Shown here one piece after another: positions 1 through 4,132 of a stretch of DNA of 9,424 nt (the first letter of the stretch is position 1; the number at the start of each line of letters is the position of its first letter). The DNA is from Phycisphaerae bacterium (GTDB taxonomy: Bacteria; Planctomycetota; Phycisphaerae; Phycisphaerales; SM1A02). The DNA lies in NCBI GenBank assembly GCA_016873375.1, contig VGXJ01000050.1, positions 1-9,424 on the forward strand, written 5' to 3'. A program made the position numbers and the translations under genes. The notes below the pieces were generated by a model. That model saw nothing but the letters and a program-made list of their open reading frames with translations. It made no database searches and was not told the DNA's origin.

Positions 1-161
1 TCGACCTCGTGCTGCGCTTCATTCCCCCTGCCGACGCGCTCGAGCCGGGCGAACCCGCGAGCATCTTCCTGCAGCTGCAGGCGCGCACCTTCGTGACCAT
101 GCCTGAGTCGATCGACATCACGCAGGATGTCGCCAAGGAACTCAACATCACCCTCGACTGA
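1..161 (+). CDS. C-terminal end of an OmpH/Skp-family periplasmic protein (partial)
   Basis: An open frame enters from the left edge (first full codon at 3) and ends at TGA 159-161, giving 52 residues. Two segments match the end of the OmpH/Skp family: DLVLRF near the start, as in the family's dlVl strand, and a closing SIDITQDVAKELN, close to the family's DITdeVikxLN. Between them lies an insert rich in Pro, Glu and Ala (about residues 8-30), a variable loop seen in planctomycete members. Skp-like proteins are periplasmic trimeric holdases that escort outer-membrane proteins. The signal peptide and coiled-coil arms would lie outside the window. The next gene follows after 11 nt and belongs to the same family, so the two probably form one transcription unit. 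The assignment rests on a short tail only. Confidence 0.72.
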   Translation, partial: DLVLRFIPPADALEPGEPASIFLQLQARTFVTMPESIDITQDVAKELNITLD

Positions 162-172
162 CAGGAACCACC

Positions 173-898
173 ATGCGTACGAGCCACATCGCTGTCCTTC
201 TCGCTTCGACCGCCGCTGCATTCGCGCTCGCTGGCGCGCTGGCTGGCGATCCGCCCGCACCCGCCAAGGCCGCCGCGACCGGCGCCATCGGCTGCGCCGA
301 TGCGCGCAGCATGATGCAGGCCTACCTCTACCGCGACTCGACGCTCGAAGCGATGACCGCCGCGCTCGATGCAAGCGACGACCGCTGGCAGAAGGCCAAC
401 GAGGCGTTCCTCAAGGCGCAGCGCGAAGCGTTCTCCGGCGGCGAGGACGGACCGACTGACGAGCAGTGGAAGGCGGTCGAGGTCGCGCGCATGGGCCTGT
501 CCGAGGTCCACGAGGCCGTCAGCGAAGCCTTCGACAAGGTGCTCAGCGAGCGCGCCCGGTCGGCGCAGCGCGATGTGGCCGGCGCCATCGAGCGCGTGGC
601 CCAGGCGCGCGGTTGCTCGGCCGTGCACCAACGCAGCGCGCTCTGGGGCCGCGATCTCCCCGACGACGAATACACCGACACCTTCGAGGAGTCCTCGCTG
701 CTCTGGGCCGACGGCCTCATCGAACTCAACGACGACCTGCTCAAGGACCTTGGGCTGCCGCGCGATGCGCTCGAGCCGACCTCCACGCTGGCCGATCGCG
801 TGGAGGCGCTCTTCGCGCGCTTCCAGCGCATGACCACCCTGCAGCCACCTGAGCTTCCTGACTTGGACGACGACGCCCCCGCCGATCCCGGCACCTGA
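173..898 (+). CDS. OmpH/Skp-like periplasmic chaperone, divergent second copy
   Basis: 241 residues. The ATG at 173 is preceded by AGGAA at 163-167 with 5 nt between. Residues 1-25 form a signal peptide (Arg near the start, Ala/Leu-rich core, ALAG near the likely cleavage site), so the mature protein is exported. IGCADARSMMQAY (39-51) matches the first strand and helix of Skp (igvVDvqrvl). Residues about 52-145 are charged helix, the expected coiled-coil arm. DVAGAIERVAQARGCSAVHQR (134-154) matches the return helix and strand (aIekvAkekGydlVl), and SSLLWADGLIELNDDLLKDLGL (174-195) matches the vlYadpxxDITdeVikxLn end. A further 45 residues end in an acidic Pro/Asp-rich tail not usual for Skp. 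The expected role is holding unfolded outer-membrane proteins in the periplasm. Cys41 and Cys148 could pair after export. The arm looks shorter and the tail longer than in classical Skp, so the substrate range may differ. Confidence 0.75.
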   Translation: MRTSHIAVLLASTAAAFALAGALAGDPPAPAKAAATGAIGCADARSMMQAYLYRDSTLEAMTAALDASDDRWQKANEAFLKAQREAFSGGEDGPTDEQWKAVEVARMGLSEVHEAVSEAFDKVLSERARSAQRDVAGAIERVAQARGCSAVHQRSALWGRDLPDDEYTDTFEESSLLWADGLIELNDDLLKDLGLPRDALEPTSTLADRVEALFARFQRMTTLQPPELPDLDDDAPADPGT

Positions 899-909
899 TC
901 GCGATCGGC
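881..909 (+). repeat. Inverted repeat over the stop codon of the Skp-like gene
   Basis: GCCGATC at 881-887 pairs exactly with GATCGGC at 903-909 around a 15-nt loop that contains the TGA stop (896-898). The palindrome GATCGCGATC (897-906) overlaps the 3' arm and could form a competing structure. It sits between convergent genes (Skp-like and lipB) and may mark a 3' end, but no T-run follows on either strand, so I do not call it an intrinsic terminator. No gene is seen in 899-997. Confidence 0.3.
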
Positions 910-997
910 ACGCGGTCCGGCGCGCCTCGGCTCACGGCCTCACGGTGGTTCGGCAGCTGCACGCAGCATCATGCGGGCGCAGGCGCTGTGCGAAAGG

Positions 998-1696
998 TCA
1001 CGATGGTTCAATCGCCGCGCGTGGGCGAGCCAGGAGGTCGGCGACCTTCAGCTGTGCCTGCCTCGCGAGTTCATCACGCACTGCCGCGAAATGCGGGCTC
1101 GATGCACCGAGCTCGGCCGCCATGCTCGTGACGGGCCGACCCACGAGCCCGCACGGCACGATGAGCCCGAAGTGCGACAGATCGGGCGCAACATTCAAGG
1201 CCAGCCCATGCATGGTCACGTACCGGCTCGCACGCACGCCGAGCGCGCAGATCTTTCGCAAGGGCTCAGGGCCGACCCAGACGCCGGTGGCCGTGGCATC
1301 GCGCTCGCCCGCGATGCCGAAGCTCGCGAGCGTGCCCAGCACGATCTCTTCGAGCAGGCGCATGTGGCCATGGATGCCGATGCCGAGCCGATTGAGGTCG
1401 AAGATCGCATACGCGACCAGCTGACCCGGCCCGTGATAGGTGATGTCGCCGCCACGATCGGTCTCGCGCACGCTCACGCCGGCGCGCTTGAGCATGTCGG
1501 GCGTGGCGAGCAGGTTCGCGACCGCACCCGGGCGCCGAGACACGGTGACCACGGGATCGTGCTCAAGCAGCAGCAGGTGCATCGGCTCGCTGGGCCCGCC
1601 ATCGCGCGCAGCGACCACGCGCTCGTGCAGCGCACGCTGCACGGTAAGCGCCTCGTCGTAGCCGATGCGGCCCAGATCCTGGATCACGGGTTCCAT
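998..1696 (-). CDS. lipB: Octanoyltransferase LipB (lipoyl(octanoyl)-ACP:protein transferase)
   Basis: 232 residues. LipB moves octanoyl from octanoyl-ACP to a specific lysine of lipoyl domains (pyruvate and 2-oxoglutarate dehydrogenase E2, glycine cleavage H protein); LipA then inserts the sulfurs. Signature motifs are complete. RGGDITYHGPGQ (81-92) is the substrate-pocket loop. Lys148 in KICALGVR corresponds to the catalytic lysine, His163 lies in MHGLALNV, and Cys182 in VPCGLVG is the acyl-accepting cysteine. Length is normal for the family. The frame stays open upstream, but the ATG at 1696 gives a normal LipB N-terminus (MEPVIQDLGRIGYDEAL) and avoids running into the divergent lpxA-like gene. 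No SD sequence precedes it; TAGACT lies 11 nt upstream. No lipA is in view, so lipB appears to stand alone here. Cytoplasmic. Confidence 0.95.
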   Translation of the reverse strand: MEPVIQDLGRIGYDEALTVQRALHERVVAARDGGPSEPMHLLLLEHDPVVTVSRRPGAVANLLATPDMLKRAGVSVRETDRGGDITYHGPGQLVAYAIFDLNRLGIGIHGHMRLLEEIVLGTLASFGIAGERDATATGVWVGPEPLRKICALGVRASRYVTMHGLALNVAPDLSHFGLIVPCGLVGRPVTSMAAELGASSPHFAAVRDELARQAQLKVADLLARPRAAIEPS

Positions 1697-1723
1697 GACG
1701 GTGCATGAGTCTACGACTACAGT
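1695..1723 (+). promoter_or_regulatory. Promoter of the lpxA-like gene (sigma-70 type)
   Basis: ATGACG at 1695-1700 (4 of 6 match to TTGACA) and TACAGT at 1718-1723 (4 of 6 to TATAAT) are spaced by exactly 17 nt. The start codon at 1734 follows the -10 by 10 nt, so transcription would begin about 4-5 nt before the ATG. The -35 overlaps the start codon of the divergent lipB (1694-1696). No SD sequence is present. Confidence 0.5.
1708..1713 (-). promoter_or_regulatory. -10 element for lipB, back to back with the lpxA-like -10
   Basis: On the minus strand TAGACT (4 of 6 to TATAAT) reads 1713 to 1708, 11 nt upstream of the lipB ATG at 1696. Only 4 nt separate it from the plus-strand TACAGT of the divergent gene. 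A good -35 is not visible at 16-18 nt. One polymerase bound here would exclude the other. Confidence 0.42.
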
Positions 1724-1733
1724 CCGCTGGCCC

Positions 1734-2528
1734 ATGATCCACCCCAGCGCAGTCATCGAGGGCGAGGTCACGATCGGCGAGGGCTGCGAGATCGGCCCCC
1801 ACTGCACGATCCGCGGCACCGTCACGCTTGGCGCGGGCAATCGACTGATCGCCGGCGTGCACCTGTCGGGCCCGCTCACGATCGGCGAGGGCAACATCAT
1901 GTTCCCCGGCTGCTGCCTGGGGTTCGCGCCGCAGGATGTGGGGTTCCCGTGGGACAAGCCCGGCGCGGGTCTTGAGGTCGGCAGCCACAACACCTTCCGC
2001 GAGGGCGTGGCGATCCACCGCGCCAAGACCGACCAGCCCACGCGCGTGGGCAACCACACCTACTGGATGAGCTGCTCGCACGCCGGGCACGACTGCCAGG
2101 TCGGCGACCGCTGCATCATCGGCAGCGGCTCGCTGCTTGCAGGCCATGTCGAGCTCGCCGACCGCGTGCTCATGTCGGGCAACACGAGCCTGCACCAGTT
2201 CGTGCGCGTGGGCACGGGTGCCATGCTCAGCGGCCACTCAGGCAGCGTGCGCGATGTGCTGCCGTGGTTCACGGTGACCACCATGAACTACTGCGGAAGC
2301 GTGAATGTCGTGGGCCTGCGCCGCAACGGCTTCACGCCGGAACAGATCGACACGGTTCGCTGGATCTACCGCACGCTCTGCCTGTCCAAGAGCCTGCCGA
2401 GTTCGCGCGTGGCGGCCGTGCGCGAGCGCGCCGGCGATCCCCTGGTCGACGAGTACCTGCGCTTCATCGACGCCTCCAAGCGCGGCCTCTGCCTGCGCGG
2501 CGGCCGCCGTACCAGCGACGAGGGGTGA
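1734..2528 (+). CDS. lpxA: LpxA-family left-handed beta-helix acyltransferase (UDP-GlcNAc O-acyltransferase type)
   Basis: 264 residues, almost the length of E. coli LpxA (262). LpxA starts lipid A synthesis by moving a 3-hydroxyacyl chain from ACP to UDP-GlcNAc. Hexapeptide repeats (VTIGEG, EIGPHC, VTLGAG, LTIGEG and others) fill residues about 1-190; a helical C-terminal domain follows. By hand alignment the catalytic His is His119 in SHAGHDC (E. coli His125), with His116, His138 (LAGHV) and His154 (LHQF) also kept. Gly167 matches the acyl-chain ruler Gly173. Asn191 and Arg197 match Asn198 and Arg204. However, Lys76, Glu200 and Arg205 of the sugar-nucleotide site appear as Gly70, Val193 and Asn198, so the acceptor sugar may differ. 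Ten cysteines is many for this family. The ATG at 1734 gives the standard start MIHPSAVI. lpxD, fabZ and lpxB are not in view; this may be true LpxA or a paralogue. Confidence 0.8.
   Translation: MIHPSAVIEGEVTIGEGCEIGPHCTIRGTVTLGAGNRLIAGVHLSGPLTIGEGNIMFPGCCLGFAPQDVGFPWDKPGAGLEVGSHNTFREGVAIHRAKTDQPTRVGNHTYWMSCSHAGHDCQVGDRCIIGSGSLLAGHVELADRVLMSGNTSLHQFVRVGTGAMLSGHSGSVRDVLPWFTVTTMNYCGSVNVVGLRRNGFTPEQIDTVRWIYRTLCLSKSLPSSRVAAVRERAGDPLVDEYLRFIDASKRGLCLRGGRRTSDEG
1768..1892 (+). repeat. 17-bp exact direct repeat inside the lpxA-like gene
   Basis: TCACGATCGGCGAGGGC occurs at 1768-1784 and again at 1876-1892. The period is 108 bp, or 36 codons, which equals two 18-residue coils of the beta helix. The repeat encodes the VTIGEG/LTIGEG hexapeptide turns. 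It reflects protein repetition rather than a mobile or regulatory element. Confidence 0.8.
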
Positions 2529-2533
2529 GGGCC

Positions 2534-2539
2534 TACACT
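2534..2539 (+). promoter_or_regulatory. -10 element ahead of the YycJ-like gene
   Basis: TACACT lies 6 nt after the stop codon of the lpxA-like gene and 9 nt before the ATG at 2549. The sequence between is pyrimidine-rich with no SD, so translation would start on a nearly leaderless transcript. A convincing -35 is not seen, and read-through from the lpxA-like gene is also possible. Confidence 0.4.
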
Positions 2540-2548
2540 CCACCCGCC

Positions 2549-3418
2549 ATGGACGGCGCCCAGCTCTCGATCACGATGCTCGCCAGCGGCTCGAGCGGCA
2601 ACGCCGCCATCGTGCAGTTCGGGTCGCTCACACGCCGCGTCGTGCTGCTTGATGCCGGCTTGAGCCCGCGCAAGGTTCGTGAGGGGCTCCTGCACCGCTG
2701 CCCGCCCGGCACCGAACTCGGCGCCATCCTGCTCACGCACCTCGACGGCGACCACTGGCATCGTGGCTGGTCGGCGCAGCTCGCTCGCCGCGGCGTGCCG
2801 GTGCTCCTTCGCGCCGCGCACTTCGCTGGCGCCCTCGCACTTGGCATTCCGCGCCCATGCCTGCATGTGATCGAGGGCGAGGCCGCGCTCGGCGAGCACC
2901 TGCGCGTGCGCGCGGTGCGCACGCCGCATGACGAACATGGCAGCACCGCCTTCATCCTCGAGACGCCAGCCGGCCGCATCGGCTGGGCGACCGACCTCGG
3001 CACGGTGCAGGATGACCTCATCGAGGCGCTGACAGGCGTCGATCTCCTGGGCATCGAATGCAATTACGACGAAACCCTGCAGCGCGAGAGCCCACGGCCT
3101 TGGCACCTGAAGCAACGCATCATGGGCGGGCACGGGCACCTCTCGAACGACCAGACGATGGATGCGCTCGATCGGATCCGGGCGGTCGCGGACCCAGCGG
3201 CGATCGGGCTCCTACATTTGTCGCGCGACTGCAACTGCCCACACCTGGTGTCGCGGCTCCTGGCTGCGCGCCACGCTGACCTGGCCGATCGCACCGTGAT
3301 CGCACGGCGCAGCGAAGCGAGCCCGACACTGCGGTTCACTCGCTCCAGCGCACCGCTGGAGACTTCAGGCCACCCAAGGCCTGTTCATGCATGGCCCGCC
3401 ACGCGGGTGCCTGCGTGA
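2549..3418 (+). CDS. YycJ/WalJ-family metallo-beta-lactamase-fold protein
   Basis: 289 residues. The core follows Bacillus YycJ (WalJ) closely: MLASGSSGNA (10-19), LLDAGLS (33-39), ILLTHLDGDHWHRG (60-73), TPHDEHGS (125-132), GWATDLGTV (145-153), IECNYDE (169-175), PWHLKQRI (184-191), GHGHLSN (194-200) and LLHLS (221-225). The family has the beta-lactamase fold with a two-metal site and is thought to act on nucleic acid or in cell-wall-linked signalling; its biochemical role is poorly settled. Two positions differ from the usual motifs: HxHxDH reads H64-L-D66-G-D68-H69, and the ESNHD motif reads ECNYD. The frame is open upstream to 2264, but that part lies inside the lpxA-like gene, and the ATG at 2549 gives the family's normal N-terminus. 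The last 27 or so residues go beyond the family core and overlap the convergent gene by 83 nt. Cytoplasmic. Confidence 0.87.
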   Translation: MDGAQLSITMLASGSSGNAAIVQFGSLTRRVVLLDAGLSPRKVREGLLHRCPPGTELGAILLTHLDGDHWHRGWSAQLARRGVPVLLRAAHFAGALALGIPRPCLHVIEGEAALGEHLRVRAVRTPHDEHGSTAFILETPAGRIGWATDLGTVQDDLIEALTGVDLLGIECNYDETLQRESPRPWHLKQRIMGGHGHLSNDQTMDALDRIRAVADPAAIGLLHLSRDCNCPHLVSRLLAARHADLADRTVIARRSEASPTLRFTRSSAPLETSGHPRPVHAWPATRVPA

Positions 3419-4079
3419 GCCAACCGCCGATGCGGCGACCATCCTCATCGATCGGCACCAGAAGCGGCATGCCGGGTGGCAACTCCTCCATGGGAGCAAC
3501 AACATCCTGCACCACGCGGCCTGAATCGTCGAGCTGTCGGTAGACCTGGCTTGGGCCTTGCTCCGCGTCGCGCACCTCGAGCCCAGGCACCATCAGGTCG
3601 TCACGGTCAATCCACCACGCCACCGGTGTTCCAGGCAGCACCGGTGTGCCGGGCTGCATGCACGCCAGCGTGCCGCACGGCTCGCCAAGGTCCAGATCCG
3701 GCACGATGAAACGCCCAGGTCCCGGCCACACCGCTTCGCGGCATCCGGCCTGCTGCGAGCGATCGACGGCGAGCCGCGCGTCATCGACGATGTCCGCGAT
3801 CTCGTTGGGAGCTTCGTCGCCCCACACACCCACGAGCTGCTCGACCGCAGCATCGATCGTCGCGCGTGCGTGGTCGCGGCACCATGCACGCTCGCTCGGA
3901 GGTACCGCAGCGAGTTCGCCAAGCGCATGCGTGACCGCCTGCAGTTGGATGAGCCACGGCACGCTCGCCCGCGCTCGGCCAGCGTCACCATGCTCCGGCC
4001 ATGACCGGCTGGCAGCGGCCCAGTCGGACCAACGGCCGAGCAAGCCGGCCCACGCGATGCTGCGGACATCAGGATCCAT
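3336..4079 (-). CDS. Unrecognised tryptophan-rich protein
   Basis: 247 residues of unknown function; I do not recognise the family. It has no signal peptide or membrane segment and is probably soluble and cytoplasmic. It contains 13 tryptophans (about 5%), including WAGLLGRWSDW at 10-20 and a WW pair at 155-156, and four cysteines (67, 113, 135, 140). The first half (1-115) looks helical, Ala-rich and acidic. The second half has many Pro/Gly turns and strand-like stretches (RFIVPDLDLG, AWWIDRDDLMVPGLEV, GMPLLVPIDEDGRRIGGW), which suggests a small beta domain. Balanced amino-acid use, compared with the Arg/Ser-heavy opposite frames, supports this frame as the real gene. ATG at 4079 lies 6 nt after a TACGCT hexamer, so the message may be leaderless. 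It diverges from the purF-type gene (53 nt between the two start codons) and overlaps the YycJ-like gene tail to tail. Confidence 0.72.
   Translation of the reverse strand: MDPDVRSIAWAGLLGRWSDWAAASRSWPEHGDAGRARASVPWLIQLQAVTHALGELAAVPPSERAWCRDHARATIDAAVEQLVGVWGDEAPNEIADIVDDARLAVDRSQQAGCREAVWPGPGRFIVPDLDLGEPCGTLACMQPGTPVLPGTPVAWWIDRDDLMVPGLEVRDAEQGPSQVYRQLDDSGRVVQDVVAPMEELPPGMPLLVPIDEDGRRIGGWLTQAPAWRAMHEQALGGLKSPAVRWSE
3343..3383. terminator. Two tandem hairpins in the convergent overlap
   Basis: Hairpin one: CTCCAGCG (3343-3350) pairs exactly with CGCTGGAG (3354-3361) around a 3-nt loop. Hairpin two: CAGGCC (3366-3371) pairs exactly with GGCCTG (3378-3383) around a 6-nt loop. Both lie in the 83-nt overlap of the two converging genes, and perfect hairpins read the same from either strand. 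They could limit read-through or protect 3' ends in both directions. Only TT follows hairpin two on the plus strand and no T-run occurs on the minus strand, so this is not a classical intrinsic terminator. Confidence 0.35.
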
Positions 4080-4085
4080 CGGGAA

Positions 4086-4091
4086 AGCGTA
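4086..4091 (-). promoter_or_regulatory. -10 element for the tryptophan-rich gene
   Basis: Minus-strand TACGCT reads 4091 to 4086 and is followed by 6 nt and then the ATG at 4079. Transcription starting at the usual distance would begin at or beside the A of the ATG, that is, a leaderless message. No SD and no good -35 are visible. Confidence 0.4.
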
Positions 4092-4115
4092 GCGATCCGC
4101 GCCCGATGGCTGCGC

Positions 4116-4121
4116 TACCCT
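4116..4121 (+). promoter_or_regulatory. -10 element for the purF-type gene
   Basis: TACCCT sits 11 nt before the ATG at 4133. The sequence between is almost all pyrimidine and has no SD. An in-frame ATG at 4106 lies upstream of this hexamer, which supports choosing 4133 as the start if this is the promoter. No clear -35. Confidence 0.38.
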
Positions 4122-4132
4122 CCTTGCTCCCC

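Noticed and set aside
971..1708. Long plus-strand open frame opposite lipB
   Set aside because: It is the antisense shadow of a gene with complete LipB motifs; the high-GC sequence keeps opposite frames open.
1697..2059. Upstream in-frame extension of lipB (353 codons in all)
   Set aside because: The added part lies inside the lpxA-like gene in antisense and has no LipB similarity; the ATG at 1696 gives the normal N-terminus.
2264..2548. Upstream in-frame extension of the YycJ-like gene
   Set aside because: It overlaps the lpxA-like gene and reads as Arg/Ala/Pro-rich frame-shifted sequence; the family start is at 2549.
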